Source: Roseisalinus antarcticus (lineage in GTDB: Bacteria > Pseudomonadota > Alphaproteobacteria > Rhodobacterales > Rhodobacteraceae). Taken from it: DNA of 64,000 bases. Where the stretch lies: the NCBI RefSeq assembly GCF_900172355.1, contig NZ_FWFZ01000019.1, positions 22,664 through 86,663 on the forward strand, written 5' to 3'. Under the pieces are notes generated by a model. The model was not told where the DNA came from. It ran no database searches and was given only the letters and a program-made list of their open reading frames with translations. Below, piece by piece: positions 1-11,005 of this stretch (positions within the stretch are counted from its first letter, which is position 1; each line of letters begins with the position of its first letter). Position numbers and translations under genes: made by a program.

Positions 1-2
1 TG

Positions 3-836
3 TTCGAGATCATGGCGGGGCATCCCGTCTGCATCCGCCTGTTCGATCCGCCGCTGCACGAATTCCTGCCCTCGGACAATGCGGGCATCCGCGAATTGGC
101 CGACGTGCTGGACCTTCAGCTGTCGGATGTCACGCGGCGGATCGAGGAGCTTGAGGAATACAATCCCATGCTGGGGATGCGGGGCGTGCGACTGGGGATC
201 ACGGTTCCCGAGATCTACGAGATGCAGGCCCGGGCGATCTTCGAGGCCACCATCGCCGCCTCGCGCAAGGGGGCGGCGGTGGTGCCCGAGATCATGATCC
301 CGCTGGTCTCGGCGATGCGCGAGGTCGAACTGGTCAAGAACCGGCTCGATGCGATCGCCGTGAAGGTCCGCAACGAGACGGGAGCCAGCTTCACCTACCG
401 TCTCGGGGTGATGGTCGAGACGCCGCGCGCCGCGCTGCGGGCCGGCGATATCGCGCTGCATTCGGCGTTCCTGTCCTTCGGGACGAACGACCTGACCCAG
501 ATGACCTACGGGCTGAGCCGGGACGACGCCGGGCGGTTCATGTCGGCCTACGTGCAGCAACGGGTATATGACGAGGATCCGTTCCACACGCTGGACCTCG
601 AAGGGGTCGGCGAGCTTCTGACCATGGGCGCCGAGCGGGCGCGGGACGCGGTGCCCGACATCGTGCTGTCGATCTGCGGCGAGCATGGCGGGGCGCGCTC
701 GGCCATCGAGTTCTCGCGGCAGCGCGGTCTCAACTATGTGTCGTGCTCACCCTTCCGCGTACCCATTGCGCGGCTTTCCGCCGCCCAGCTGGCGCTGGCC
801 GATCGGCGGTCGAGTGCAGGTCTAGAGGACGTCTGA
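3..836 (+). CDS. ppdK: Pyruvate, phosphate dikinase, C-terminal part (5' end outside window)
   Basis: PPDK interconverts pyruvate, ATP and phosphate with PEP, AMP and pyrophosphate in the cytoplasm. Only the PEP/pyruvate-binding TIM-barrel end is present; the frame is open from base 3, so the ATG at 12 is internal and not a start. Family landmarks are NPMLGMRGVRLGI, then SFGTNDLTQ with the following YGLSRDDAGRF loop, then ICGEHGG carrying the catalytic cysteine, and the terminal LNYVSCSPFRVPIARL block. The last 12 or so residues (RRSSAGLEDV) are a non-conserved tail. It is followed by 155 bp without a gene and then a separately transcribed cell wall hydrolase. Identity is secure; only the truncation by the window edge limits the call. 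Confidence 0.95.
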   Translation, partial: FEIMAGHPVCIRLFDPPLHEFLPSDNAGIRELADVLDLQLSDVTRRIEELEEYNPMLGMRGVRLGITVPEIYEMQARAIFEATIAASRKGAAVVPEIMIPLVSAMREVELVKNRLDAIAVKVRNETGASFTYRLGVMVETPRAALRAGDIALHSAFLSFGTNDLTQMTYGLSRDDAGRFMSAYVQQRVYDEDPFHTLDLEGVGELLTMGAERARDAVPDIVLSICGEHGGARSAIEFSRQRGLNYVSCSPFRVPIARLSAAQLALADRRSSAGLEDV

Positions 837-991
837 GCGCAAGCCACCACATTTGGAGGCGTCTTGCGATCCCGGCCCGTCAAGGCGCCGGTTGACCGGC
901 GTGTTCCGGGGGGCGGCTGGAAATCCTGACCTTTCTGACGTATGACCGCGCGAATTGCGCGGATCCGATCCGCGGGACGAGATGTGAGAGG

Positions 992-1678
992 ATGAACATG
1001 ACCTGGGGACGGACGTATCTGCGTACGGCCGCTGCGGCGGCTTTGGTGTTTTCGACTTTGGCTGTCGGCCTGCCCGGACCTGCCGCGGCGCAAGAATTGA
1101 TGGCGGCCCGGCTTGAGGCGCTGCTCGGCCAGGAGCGGCAGGCCCTGCGGGTCGTGCCCTCGAACCGGCTCGCCGCCCTCACGGCGCCGCCGACCGCGCA
1201 GGCCACCCGTCCCGCCGGGGATTTTTCGTATGACGAGCGTTTCGTGGCCGCCCAGCCGGTTGCGACCGGTGGGTCGCAATGGCGCTGCCTGACCGAGGCG
1301 CTGTATTTCGAGGCGCGAGGCGAGGACCTGGCCGGGCTCTTTGCGGTGGGTGAGGTCATCCTGAACCGGGTCGACGATCCGCGTTTTCCCGGATCGGTCT
1401 GTTCGGTGGTGAACCAGGGGACGGGGCGGCAGTTCGCCTGCCAGTTCACCTATACCTGTGATGGGCGGCCCGAGACCGTCAACGATCAGCGCTCCTGGCG
1501 CCGCGTCGGGAAGGTGGCCCGCTTGATGATTGACGGGGCCCCCCGTGCCCTGACGGAAGGCGCGACCCATTATCATACCCGCGCGGTCAACCCGAACTGG
1601 GCGCGGCGGTTTCCGCGGACCACGTCTCTTGGGGTGCACCACTTTTATCGCTGGCCCCTGCGCACCGCCTCGAACTGA
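992..1678 (+). CDS. Secreted cell wall hydrolase, SleB/Hydrolase_2 family
   Basis: A 228-aa exported protein. Residues 1-34 form a signal peptide (hydrophobic stretch AAAAALVFSTLAVGL, cleavage likely after AAAQ). After a variable linker of about 60 residues comes the Hydrolase_2 (SleB-like) domain, recognised by CLTEALYFEARGE, with the glutamate expected to be catalytic, and by VGEVILNRVDDPRFPGSVCSVV and QFACQFTYTCDG. This family cleaves peptidoglycan glycan strands; in non-sporulating alphaproteobacteria it is a housekeeping wall-remodelling enzyme, and the precise bond cut is not decided by sequence. Two cysteine pairs (CSVV, CQFTYTC) suggest periplasmic disulfides. The start has an AGAGG-type ribosome site a few bases upstream (tgtgagaggatg). 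Confidence 0.85.
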   Translation: MNMTWGRTYLRTAAAAALVFSTLAVGLPGPAAAQELMAARLEALLGQERQALRVVPSNRLAALTAPPTAQATRPAGDFSYDERFVAAQPVATGGSQWRCLTEALYFEARGEDLAGLFAVGEVILNRVDDPRFPGSVCSVVNQGTGRQFACQFTYTCDGRPETVNDQRSWRRVGKVARLMIDGAPRALTEGATHYHTRAVNPNWARRFPRTTSLGVHHFYRWPLRTASN

Positions 1679-1879
1679 GGCGCGAGGCGCCCCGCCGGTC
1701 CCTTGCGGAGCGGGGCCTGGGGCCCCGCGCCCTATATGTCGGCCTACGGGCAAGGCCCGTAGACCTCCGGCTGGCGCGGGTGGCGATGGATCTCTGCCGT
1801 CTCGGGTCGGAATCGGGTTGCACCGCCGGGGCCGCGCGGCGTAGGGCGCCAGTGACAGCGACCAGATATCAGGTGCCAG

Positions 1880-2791
1880 ATGAGCGACGAAATCCGCCAA
1901 GCGTTCGCCCATCCCTCCGAGAGGGCCGAGGCGACGGCGCAGGTGCCGCGCGACAGGATCTCCTTGCGGGATCACGTGGTCGACGTTGAGATTGGCGCCT
2001 TTCAGCAGGAGCGCGGCGTGATGCAACGCGTGCGCTTCAACGTCGTGGTCGAGGTCGCGACAGCCGGTACCGCGATCGACGACGACGTGGATCGCATCCT
2101 GTCCTACGATCGCCTTGCCGAGGCGATTGCCATCGAGCTGGCGGCCGAGCGGATCAACCTGTTGGAGACGCTGGCCGAGCGCGTCGCGGCCCGGATCCTG
2201 TCGGAGTCGTTGGCGGCGCGGGTCTTTCTGCGGATCGAAAAGATCGACCGGGGGCCCTATGATCTCGGGGTCGAAATTGTCCGGGCGAGGGGCGAGGAAG
2301 CGGAGCCCGCGCGGCTGCATCAGGCCGGTCCCCGGCCTCGGGTGCTGTTCCTGTCCAACGAGGTTCTTGACTCTCCCGGGCTTGGCGCCGTGCTCGACCG
2401 CCATGCCGGCGGGCCGCTGATCGTCGTGGTGGGAGCGGCGGACGTGCCCGCGCCGCAATCGCCGGTCGCCCCTGTGCAGCGGCGAATAGACTTGCTTGCC
2501 ATCGAGCAGAACGCCTGGGTCCTGGCCGGGAAGGATCGGCGCTGCGTGGTCGTGGGCACGCGGACGGAGCTGGACTGGGCCATGAAGAACGGCCAGATCT
2601 GCGTCTGGGCGCCCTCCAAGGTCGTGCTGGACGCGGTCGAGAGCCCGTCGGCCTCGCCTCGGGATGCGACGGCGCTGGCCGCCTGGTTCGCCCAGTTGAT
2701 GGCGGCGTCCGAGCTGGTGACCGTCGGGGCAAAGGCTCCGCCCGCCACTGACCTGCCCGTGGACCTGCCTGTCCGCGAGGAGCCCGCATGA
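1880..2791 (+). CDS. folB: Dihydroneopterin aldolase with a long C-terminal extension
   Basis: The first roughly 130 residues match FolB, which converts 7,8-dihydroneopterin to 6-hydroxymethyl-dihydropterin plus glycolaldehyde in folate synthesis: DRISLRDHVVDVEIGAFQQERG, then RVRFNVVVEV, the LSYDRLAEAI helix with its conserved Tyr, and LLETLAERVAARIL. A typical FolB is about 120 aa; this protein is 303 aa. The extra 170 residues (from about 140) contain RVLFLSNEVLDSPGLGAVLD and a segment ending WAPSKVVLDAV, and no known catalytic motif that I recognise. The stop overlaps the folP start (ATGA at 2788-2791), which indicates translational coupling. Function of the first domain is firm; the tail is of unknown role. 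Confidence 0.88.
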   Translation: MSDEIRQAFAHPSERAEATAQVPRDRISLRDHVVDVEIGAFQQERGVMQRVRFNVVVEVATAGTAIDDDVDRILSYDRLAEAIAIELAAERINLLETLAERVAARILSESLAARVFLRIEKIDRGPYDLGVEIVRARGEEAEPARLHQAGPRPRVLFLSNEVLDSPGLGAVLDRHAGGPLIVVVGAADVPAPQSPVAPVQRRIDLLAIEQNAWVLAGKDRRCVVVGTRTELDWAMKNGQICVWAPSKVVLDAVESPSASPRDATALAAWFAQLMAASELVTVGAKAPPATDLPVDLPVREEPA

Positions 2792-3798
2792 ATGTGACGC
2801 CCCGCCCCTGGCCCGGTGCGCTGAGGCATGCGTCCGGGCAGGTCCTGCCGCTGGCCGGCAGCGCCCATGTCGGCTTTGACCGGGTGCTGACGGGCGGACA
2901 GATGGCGGCGGCGGGCGAGCTTGCGCCCGACCTGCGCGACCTGCTCTCAACCGAGCGTCCGCCGGTCTGCGGGCTGACCCTGCGGACACCGCGGATCATG
3001 GGCATTCTGAATGTCACGCCCGACAGTTTCTCGGACGGCGGCAAGTATCTTGCCGGCGAGGCCGCGGTCGCGCGGGCAGTGGCCATGGCCGAGGACGCCG
3101 ACATCCTCGATATCGGCGGCGAGAGCACGCGCCCGGGCGCCGATGAGGTGCCCGAGGCCGAGGAGGTCGCCCGCGTCGCACCCGTCATCGCGGCGATCCG
3201 GGCGGCGGGGATGGCGATTCCGATCTCGGTCGACACGCGCAAGGCGGCCGTCGCGGAAGCCGCGCTCGACGCCGGGGCCGACATGATCAACGACGTGACA
3301 GCGGGGCGGTTCGACGCCCGGATGCTGCCGCTGGCGGCGCGGCGCGGGGTTCCGATCTGCCTGATGCACTCGGTGGCCGACCCCAAGACGATGCAGGCCC
3401 ATGCCAGCTATGACGATGTCTCGACACAGGTCTTCGACCACCTGGCGGAGCGTATCGCGGCGGCGCTGGAGGCGGGCATTCCGAAGGCGCATGTGATCGC
3501 GGACCCCGGGATCGGCTTCGGCAAGACTCTGCAACACAATTTGACCCTGATCCGCGAGCTTTCCCGCTACCATGCGCTTGGCGTGCCGATCCTGTTCGGC
3601 GCGTCCCGCAAGCAGTTCATCGGAACGATCGGGCACTCCGACACCGACGGGCGGCTTGGCGGATCCATCGCGGTGGCGCTTGTCGCGGCGGACCAGGGGG
3701 CGCATATCCTGCGCGTCCACGACACATACGAGACCAGACAGGCGTTGCGCCTGCACCTGGCGATACACGAGGGATACGAGGAGACCCCGGATGCGTAG
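2788..3798 (+). CDS. folP: Dihydropteroate synthase
   Basis: 336 aa. DHPS condenses 6-hydroxymethyl-dihydropterin pyrophosphate with p-aminobenzoate and is the sulfonamide target. After a non-conserved N-terminal 65 residues, the TIM barrel begins with [16 protein letters not shown], followed by [55 protein letters not shown] and the terminal LRVHD. All substrate-loop motifs are present. It overlaps folB by 4 bp and the following glmM by 8 bp, so folB-folP-glmM forms a compact operon joining folate and amino-sugar synthesis, a gene order widespread in Rhodobacterales. Confidence 0.96.
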   Translation: MNVTPRPWPGALRHASGQVLPLAGSAHVGFDRVLTGGQMAAAGELAPDLRDLLSTERPPVCGLTLRTPRIMGILNVTPDSFSDGGKYLAGEAAVARAVAMAEDADILDIGGESTRPGADEVPEAEEVARVAPVIAAIRAAGMAIPISVDTRKAAVAEAALDAGADMINDVTAGRFDARMLPLAARRGVPICLMHSVADPKTMQAHASYDDVSTQVFDHLAERIAAALEAGIPKAHVIADPGIGFGKTLQHNLTLIRELSRYHALGVPILFGASRKQFIGTIGHSDTDGRLGGSIAVALVAADQGAHILRVHDTYETRQALRLHLAIHEGYEETPDA

Positions 3799-5140
3799 AC
3801 TCTTCGGCACGGACGGCGTGCGCGGCACCGCCAACGCCTGGCCCATGACCGCCGAGATGGCGCTCAAGATCGGGGCCGCGGCAGGGCGTTTCTTTCGAAA
3901 CGACGGGTCGAACGGCCACCGGGTGGTGATCGGCAAGGATACGCGCCTGTCGGGCTACATGTTCGAGAATGCGCTGACGGCGGGCCTGACCTCGACCGGC
4001 ATGAACGTGCTGTTGCTGGGGCCGGTGCCGACGCCCGCGGTGGGGTTGCTCACGACGTCGATGCGGGCGGATGTGGGGATCATGATCTCGGCCTCGCACA
4101 ATCCTCATGAGGACAACGGGATCAAGTTCTTCGGGCCTGACGGGTTCAAGCTGTCGGACGCGGCCGAAGCCGAGATCGAGGCGCTGGTCAACGGCCCGAT
4201 CGATCCGGCCCGGGCCCAGAACATCGGCCGCGCGAAGCGGGTCGACGACGGCCGCTTCCGTTATGCAGAGCGGCTGAAGGCGACGTTTTCGTCGGGCATC
4301 CGCCTCGACGGGCTGAAGGTGGTGATCGATTGCGCCAACGGGGCCGCCTACAAGGTCGCCCCCGAGGTCCTGTGGGAGCTGGGGGCGACGGTCATTCCCG
4401 TGGGCACCGCGCCCAACGGGCTGAACATCAACCATCATTGCGGCTCCACCCATCCGATGACGGCGGCCGAGGCGATCATCGCCCATGACGCCGACGTCGG
4501 CATCTGCCTCGATGGCGACGCGGACCGGGTGGTGATCCTCGACGAAAGCGGGCAAGTGGCCGATGGCGACCAGATCATGGCGCTGTTCGCGGCCCGCTGG
4601 GCCGAACAGCAGCGCCTGCGGGACGGCACGCTGGTTGCGACGGTGATGTCGAACCTGGGGCTGGAGCGGTTCCTGACCGGCAAGGGGCTGAGCCTGAAGC
4701 GCACGCAGGTCGGCGACCGCTATGTGGTCGAGGCGATGCGGGCCGGCGGCTGGAACCTCGGCGGAGAGCAATCGGGGCATATCGTCATGACCGACTACGC
4801 CACGACCGGCGATGGCCTGTTGGCGGGCCTGCAGTTTCTCGCGGCCATGATCGAGACCGATCTGCCCGCCTCCGAGCTTGCCCGCAATTTCGAGCGCGTG
4901 CCTCAGATGCTGAAGAACGTCCGCTACGGCGTGGACCAGGATCCGCTGTCCGCCGCGGCGGTGAAGGCGGCGATCACGTCGGCCGAGGGGGCGATGGGAG
5001 AGCGTGGCCGGCTGCTGATCCGCAAGTCGGGCACCGAACCGCTGGTGCGGGTGATGGCCGAATGCGAGGACGAGGGCCTGCTCTCACAGGTGGTCGACGG
5101 GATCGTGGCCGAGATCGAGGCGGCGTTGCAGCCTGCCTGA
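3791..5140 (+). CDS. glmM: Phosphoglucosamine mutase
   Basis: 449 aa starting at the ATG at 3791, which overlaps the last 8 bases of folP; the open frame extends further upstream but the conserved start [15 protein letters not shown] fixes this position. GlmM interconverts glucosamine-6-phosphate and glucosamine-1-phosphate on the way to UDP-GlcNAc. Landmarks are the phosphoserine loop [12 protein letters not shown] near residue 100, the metal loop DGDADR, the substrate loop GGEQSGHI, and the phosphate-binding [14 protein letters not shown] near the C terminus. The protein has the usual family length and no anomalies. Confidence 0.97.
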   Translation: MRRLFGTDGVRGTANAWPMTAEMALKIGAAAGRFFRNDGSNGHRVVIGKDTRLSGYMFENALTAGLTSTGMNVLLLGPVPTPAVGLLTTSMRADVGIMISASHNPHEDNGIKFFGPDGFKLSDAAEAEIEALVNGPIDPARAQNIGRAKRVDDGRFRYAERLKATFSSGIRLDGLKVVIDCANGAAYKVAPEVLWELGATVIPVGTAPNGLNINHHCGSTHPMTAAEAIIAHDADVGICLDGDADRVVILDESGQVADGDQIMALFAARWAEQQRLRDGTLVATVMSNLGLERFLTGKGLSLKRTQVGDRYVVEAMRAGGWNLGGEQSGHIVMTDYATTGDGLLAGLQFLAAMIETDLPASELARNFERVPQMLKNVRYGVDQDPLSAAAVKAAITSAEGAMGERGRLLIRKSGTEPLVRVMAECEDEGLLSQVVDGIVAEIEAALQPA

Positions 5141-5180
5141 GGCGGGGTCGCCCTGGCCGTGCCGAAAGGGGGGCCGCCGC

Positions 5181-6095
5181 CTAGCGTGGCGCGTGACGGA
5201 ACATGCGCCGCAGGCTGTCGCTCTGGGTGATGGCCAGCCCGATCAGGACCAGCGGCAGGGCGACGTAGAACCGCCCCGGCAGGGTTTCCGAGAGCACAAG
5301 CCAGCCGAAGAACATCGTCCATAGCGTGATCTGGTAGGACACCAGCGACATGAACAGCGAGCCCGCGCTGCGGATGATGGCGATCCGCAGCAAGGCGGCC
5401 AGTGCCGTCGGGAACAGCCCGAGGAACACGATCGCGCCGCCGGCCAGTGGGCCGTTCCAGCCGGGCAGCCCCTCGACCAGCAGCATGGCCGGGATCAGGC
5501 AGGCGGCCCCGACGGCGAGGGTCAGCGCACCCAGCGTGACCGGGTCGATCGCCGGGCAGCGCCGCGTCATGATGGAGCCCGCCGCATAGCACAGCGCCGC
5601 GCCGAGGCAGGCGACCTGGCCGAGCGGTTCTGCGCCCTGGCCGATATTGGCCAGACCCGGCCCGATCAGCACCATGGCCCCGACGAAGCCGAGCACGGTG
5701 CCCAGGGACTTGCGCAGGCTCATGGGCTCGTCGGAAAAGACATGCGCCAGCGGCAGCACGAAGAGCGGCACGGCGGTGGTGGACAATCCGGCGAAGGCCG
5801 AGGGTACATATTGTTGCCCCCAGCTGAACAGGAAGAAGGGCAGCGCCGAGGAAAAGATGCCGATGCCCAGTAGATAGGGCCAGACGGACGCTACGACGGC
5901 CGCGGAAGGGAACGGGCGGCGCAGCACGGCCATCAGCACGAGCATCGCCGCGGCGCCCAGCGATACCCGGGCGCAGGCGATCGTGACCGGGCCGTATCCG
6001 CCGGCCAGCGCCACCTCGACGACCATGAACGTGCCGCCCCAGATCAGCCCCAGAAAGAGGATCGCCAGCCAGTTCGCGGGTGTCGGTTGGGGCAT
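5181..6095 (-). CDS. DMT-superfamily (EamA) inner-membrane transporter
   Basis: 304 aa with about ten predicted membrane segments arranged as two EamA repeats. The opening LAILFLGLIWGGTFMVVEVAL is the signature first helix, and the second repeat starts near LGALTLAVGAACLIPAMLL. The family exports amino acids or other small metabolites; the substrate cannot be read from sequence. It converges on glmM and diverges from the small membrane-protein gene at 6204. An AGGGTGAG-like ribosome site precedes the ATG at 6095. Confidence 0.85.
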   Translation of the reverse strand: MPQPTPANWLAILFLGLIWGGTFMVVEVALAGGYGPVTIACARVSLGAAAMLVLMAVLRRPFPSAAVVASVWPYLLGIGIFSSALPFFLFSWGQQYVPSAFAGLSTTAVPLFVLPLAHVFSDEPMSLRKSLGTVLGFVGAMVLIGPGLANIGQGAEPLGQVACLGAALCYAAGSIMTRRCPAIDPVTLGALTLAVGAACLIPAMLLVEGLPGWNGPLAGGAIVFLGLFPTALAALLRIAIIRSAGSLFMSLVSYQITLWTMFFGWLVLSETLPGRFYVALPLVLIGLAITQSDSLRRMFRHAPR

Positions 6096-6157
6096 GATGT
6101 CTCACCCTGGGATTGCATGGAACGGGCGGGACCGCCGCAGGTTGTGAAGGCAGAATG

Positions 6158-6175
6158 TCGAAACATGAGTTTCGA
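6158..6175. promoter_or_regulatory. 18-bp dyad in divergent intergenic region
   Basis: TCGAAAC-atga-GTTTCGA is a perfect inverted repeat with 7-bp arms and a 4-bp spacer. It lies 63 bp upstream of the DMT transporter start and 29 bp upstream of the small membrane-protein start, so it is placed to act on either or both divergent promoters. The cognate regulator is unknown. Confidence 0.4.
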
Positions 6176-6203
6176 AATAACGTCATTGATGGAGAAAAAA
6201 CAA

Positions 6204-6389
6204 ATGGTTGACGGATTTCTATTGCCGACTCTGGCCCTTGTGACGATCGGAGCGGCCATTGTCGTTGCCCTCTGGAGCAAGAGCAAGACCCGGAAGATGT
6301 CGCACGTGCGCGAGCAGGACAAGTCGAGCCTCGCCACCGATGGCCCCGGCCCCGCGCCGGTGCGGTCACCTGGCAAGGATCGGTCGTGA
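6204..6389 (+). CDS. Small single-pass membrane protein
   Basis: 61 aa. The ATG at 6204 is preferred over earlier in-frame ATGs because GGAG lies 9 bases upstream. Residues 2-20 (VDGFLLPTLALVTIGAAIV) form a membrane helix, followed by a basic cytoplasmic patch KSKTRK and a polar, proline-rich tail. I recognise no family. A strong hairpin follows, and an 18-bp dyad precedes it, which supports an independent transcription unit. Expression should be considered likely rather than proven. Confidence 0.5.
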   Translation: MVDGFLLPTLALVTIGAAIVVALWSKSKTRKMSHVREQDKSSLATDGPGPAPVRSPGKDRS

Positions 6390-6390
6390 C

Positions 6391-6428
6391 GCCCTCCGGC
6401 CCGGCGGGTCACCGCTTGACCGGAGGGC
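6391..6428 (+). terminator. Stem-loop after small membrane protein gene
   Basis: GCCCTCCGG at 6391-6399 pairs with CCGGAGGGC at 6420-6428 across a 20-nt loop, starting 2 bases after the stop codon of the 61-aa gene. It is followed by CATTTC, so any U-tract is weak. Confidence 0.4.
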
Positions 6429-6470
6429 CATTTCAGGCCCGGCAGATGTCGTCAGGCCGGACGTGAGACC

Positions 6471-6498
6471 GGGGCGCCGATCCTGTCGGCGCCCCTTT
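6471..6498. terminator. Bidirectional terminator between convergent genes
   Basis: GGGGCGCCGA (6471-6480) pairs perfectly with TCGGCGCCCC (6486-6495) around a 5-nt loop and is followed by TTT on the plus strand. It sits 8 bases beyond the ilvC stop and downstream of the small membrane-protein gene, so it can serve both converging transcripts. Confidence 0.6.
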
Positions 6499-6505
6499 GG
6501 GCGGA

Positions 6506-8113
<1,608 letters not shown>

Positions 8114-8117
<4 letters not shown>

Positions 8118-8569
8118 CCGGGCTCGATGAGACCGATCTCGCGCTGCTGCGGATCCTGGCCCGGGATTCGGCCCAGAGCGCGGGGGCGCTGGGCCGGCGG
8201 GTGGGGCTGTCGCAGCCGGCCGCCTGGCGCCGGATCCGGCGGCTGGAGGAAGCCGGGTTCGTCACGGGGCGGAGTCTGCGGCTCGATCCGGGGGCGCTGG
8301 GCCTGGGGGTGACCGTGTTCCTGGGCGTGAAGCTTGCCACCAAGGGGCGGGTCAGCCTGGAGGATTTCGAGCGGGCGGTCTGCGCCATTCCCGAGGTGCG
8401 GCGGGTCGAGCACGTGCTGGGGCTCTATGATTACCGCCTGCGTGTCGTGGCGCGGGACTTGGCCGATTTCGAACGCGTCCTACGGCGCCGGATCATGACG
8501 CTGCCGGGGATCGGGAACGTCGAGGCGAATGTTCTTTTGACCGAGGAACGGTTTCCGGGCCCGCTCTAG
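8114..8569 (+). CDS. AsnC/Lrp-family regulator, second of a tandem pair
   Basis: 151 aa and translationally coupled to the preceding paralogue. The HTH spans residues 4-60 (LDETDLALLRILARDSAQSAGALGRRVGLSQPAAWRRIRRLEEAGFV) and the RAM domain follows with GVTVFLGVKLA and MTLPGIGNVEANVLL. The two proteins are clearly different in sequence and may form hetero-oligomers. Siroheme decarboxylases (AhbA/B, NirD/L/G/H) share this fold as tandem genes, but no heme-synthesis genes are nearby, so a regulatory role is favoured. Confidence 0.85.
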
Positions 8570-9195
8570 ACCGAGCGGGGCAGGCGCGAGCGCAGGGCGT
8601 CGTAGGAAAGGCGCGAATAGCGGAAGGTCCGGAACCCGAGCTTGGCCGCCGCATTCACATTGGCGGTCACGTCATCGACGAAGAGGATCTTGTTGGGTTC
8701 CAGCCCCAGACCCTCGACGGCGGCGGCATAGGCGCGAGGGTCGGGCTTCGCATGGCCGATGCTGCTGGAGACGAACAGCCGTTCCATATGCGGCATGTCG
8801 GGCAGGCGGGATTCGATCCAGGCACCGCGGCGCAGGTCGGCATTGGTCAGGATGGCCTGACGGATTCCGCGCTTGGCCGCATCTGCGGACAGCTCGATCA
8901 GGCGGCGGTCGGGGTGAAAATCCCGGGAGAGCCAATACTCGACGACCTGTTCGGGGGTTGCGTCCACGCCCGATTGCGCGATCCAGGCGGCGATGCGGGT
9001 TTCGATCTTCTCCTGTCCGGTCAGCAGGGGCTGTATGTCGCCGAAGACCTGGTCCACGAAGGTGGCCAGGGGGGCACCGAAATCCGCCTCGAACTCCTCC
9101 GACCAGCGGAAACGTCCCTGCCGTTCATTTGGATTCAGGACTCCGTCAAAGTCCCATAATATTGCTGAAAATCGCACGTCGTCAGTTTTGTTCAT
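8566..9195 (-). CDS. HAD-superfamily hydrolase (subfamily IA)
   Basis: 209 aa. The four HAD motifs are present: nucleophile WDFDGVLN (residues 13-20), motif II LTNAD, motif III KPDPRAY, and motif IV FVDDV. The cap is a helical C1 type. These are cytoplasmic small-molecule phosphatases (phosphoglycolate-phosphatase-like); the substrate is not predictable. It converges on the second AsnC gene with a 4-bp overlap of the two 3' ends. Confidence 0.85.
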   Translation of the reverse strand: MNKTDDVRFSAILWDFDGVLNPNERQGRFRWSEEFEADFGAPLATFVDQVFGDIQPLLTGQEKIETRIAAWIAQSGVDATPEQVVEYWLSRDFHPDRRLIELSADAAKRGIRQAILTNADLRRGAWIESRLPDMPHMERLFVSSSIGHAKPDPRAYAAAVEGLGLEPNKILFVDDVTANVNAAAKLGFRTFRYSRLSYDALRSRLPRSV

Positions 9196-9853
9196 GGCCG
9201 GACGCTACGCCCCGACGGATGCGCCGTCGAGGGGCTGCGTCGGGCCGGGCGCAGAAAAGCCCGGCAGCGGAAATCCCCGCGGCGCGGAAGGGGCTCGGGA
9301 AAGCGGCGGGCGATCCGGGTTTGGCCGCGCCGGCCGGTGTCGGCATGGGCGCCGGCTGCCGGGACGGCGATCCGCGGCGAGGGGCCAGCGGGCTGGAAAC
9401 GGTCGCCGCAGCTTGAAAAGCGGGTGAAACGACCGCACAACGCGCGGCCGGCCGTCCCGGGCTGCAGGTGGTTGGCCCGGGTCCTTGTCACGAAGGGCAT
9501 CGCTTGTGCGCCCTCCCGGGCCATGACTGACGAACTGCTGGTTGGCCCGACCTGGTGGAGTGAGGCAAAAAGGTCGCAAATCCCCCCCCGGCTGCGAGGG
9601 GCGCGGGCGGAGCCGGTCCGTCGGACGGGCGCTGCTCGACCGGTCGGATGGCGACCGCATGCACCGTCGGCGGTGCCGTCTCCGGTCAGCATGAGTGTTG
9701 TTTCTGCCTGCGTCGCTCGATACCACGTAAGGGACAGAAGCCGGGCTGCGCCGGTGTTCCGGGTCCCGCGATCCGGTGCGGTGCAAACAGGGCATTAATG
9801 TGGCAATACTGCGTCGCGACCGCCGTTGGCGCATCCATGAGGAGCAAATTGTG
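9196..9853. other. 658-bp interval without a convincing gene
   Basis: Only GC-driven open frames occur here, none with recognisable domains, and both strands lack a family-like start. A C-run (cccccccc) lies near 9580. The last 80 bases presumably carry the promoter of the aminotransferase gene, but no clear -35/-10 pair stands out. Confidence 0.5.
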
Positions 9854-10993
9854 ATGGACGGAAACCCGGATTTCAAAAGCACGGTCGACCCCGACGGGTT
9901 GCAGGAATTTTCGGTCGTGTTCACGGACCGGTCGCTCAACCATATGAGCGCGGTGTTCCAGCAAGTGATGAAGGACATCTCTGCCGGGCTGAAAGAGGTT
10001 TATGGCGCATCCTCCGTGGCCGTCGTGCCCGGCGGTGGCACCTTCGGGATGGAGGCCGTCGCGCGGCAGTTCGGGGCCGGAGCGCGTGTCTTCGTCGTGC
10101 GCAACGGCTGGTTCTCCTACCGGTGGACGCAGATATTCGAGGCCGGTGGCTTTGCCGCCGATGTGCAGGTGGCCAAGGCACGGGCCGCGGGGAACGGAAC
10201 GGCGGAGCCCTACGCCCCGCCGCCGATCGAAGAGGTGACGGCCGCGATCCGGGCGGCCTCTCCCGACGTGGTTTTCGCCCCGCATGTGGAAACGTCGGCG
10301 GGGATCATCCTGCCCGACGACTATGTCGCGGCGCTGGCGGCCGCCGCGCATGAGGTCGGGGCGCTCATGGTGCTCGACTGCATCGCCAGCGGCTGCGTCT
10401 GGGTCGACATGGCCGCCTCCGGCGTCGACGTGCTGATCTCGGCCCCGCAGAAGGGTTGGTCCTCGACCCCCGCCGCGGGTCTGGTGATGATGTCCGAGAC
10501 GGCGCGGGCGCGGCTTGACGCGACCACGTCGGATTCCTTTGCCATGGACCTCAAGAAATGGACCTCGATCACGGAGGCCTACGAGGCGGGCGGGCATGCC
10601 TACCACGCCACGATGCCGACCGATTCCCTGCGGGCCTTCCGCGACACCATGCTTGAGAGCCGCGAGATCGGCTTTGACGTGCTGCGCGAGGCGCAGTGGC
10701 GTCTGGGCGACGGCGTGCGGGCGCATCTTGCCGGGCTTGGTGTCCGGTCGGTTGCGGCCGACGGCTTCGGTGCGCCGGGGGTTGTGGTCAGCTATACCGC
10801 GGATCCGGCCGTGAAATCGGGCGCCAAATTCGTCGCCGAGGGTTTTCAGGTCGCGGCGGGTGTGCCGTTGCAGGTCGGCGAGCCCGAGGGCTTTTCCACG
10901 TTCCGGATCGGCCTTTTCGGGCTCGACAAGCTGGTCGATGTGCCGGGGACCCTGGCGCGGCTGACGCCGGCGCTCGACAAGGTGCTTGGCTGA
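9854..10993 (+). CDS. Class V PLP aminotransferase (alanine-glyoxylate/serine-pyruvate type)
   Basis: 379 aa. The ATG at 9854 is supported by GGAG 9 bases upstream; a GTG directly before it is less likely. The PLP lysine lies in ISAPQKGWSSTPAAG, preceded by the cofactor-binding aspartate in LMVLDCIASGC, and PHVETSAGI and the opening VVPGGGTFGMEAVARQF complete the family pattern. Members transfer amino groups between alanine, serine or glycine and glyoxylate, pyruvate or hydroxypyruvate. Its neighbours do not narrow the substrate. It is monocistronic between a long non-coding interval and a convergent ubiH-like gene. Confidence 0.85.
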   Translation: MDGNPDFKSTVDPDGLQEFSVVFTDRSLNHMSAVFQQVMKDISAGLKEVYGASSVAVVPGGGTFGMEAVARQFGAGARVFVVRNGWFSYRWTQIFEAGGFAADVQVAKARAAGNGTAEPYAPPPIEEVTAAIRAASPDVVFAPHVETSAGIILPDDYVAALAAAAHEVGALMVLDCIASGCVWVDMAASGVDVLISAPQKGWSSTPAAGLVMMSETARARLDATTSDSFAMDLKKWTSITEAYEAGGHAYHATMPTDSLRAFRDTMLESREIGFDVLREAQWRLGDGVRAHLAGLGVRSVAADGFGAPGVVVSYTADPAVKSGAKFVAEGFQVAAGVPLQVGEPEGFSTFRIGLFGLDKLVDVPGTLARLTPALDKVLG

Positions 10994-11005
10994 CGGACCA
11001 CTGGG

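Noticed and set aside
734..2989. A 751-codon minus-strand frame opposite the sleB-like, folB and folP genes
   Set aside because: Arg/Pro/Gly-rich composition with no domain, fully antisense to well-conserved genes; a GC-rich shadow.
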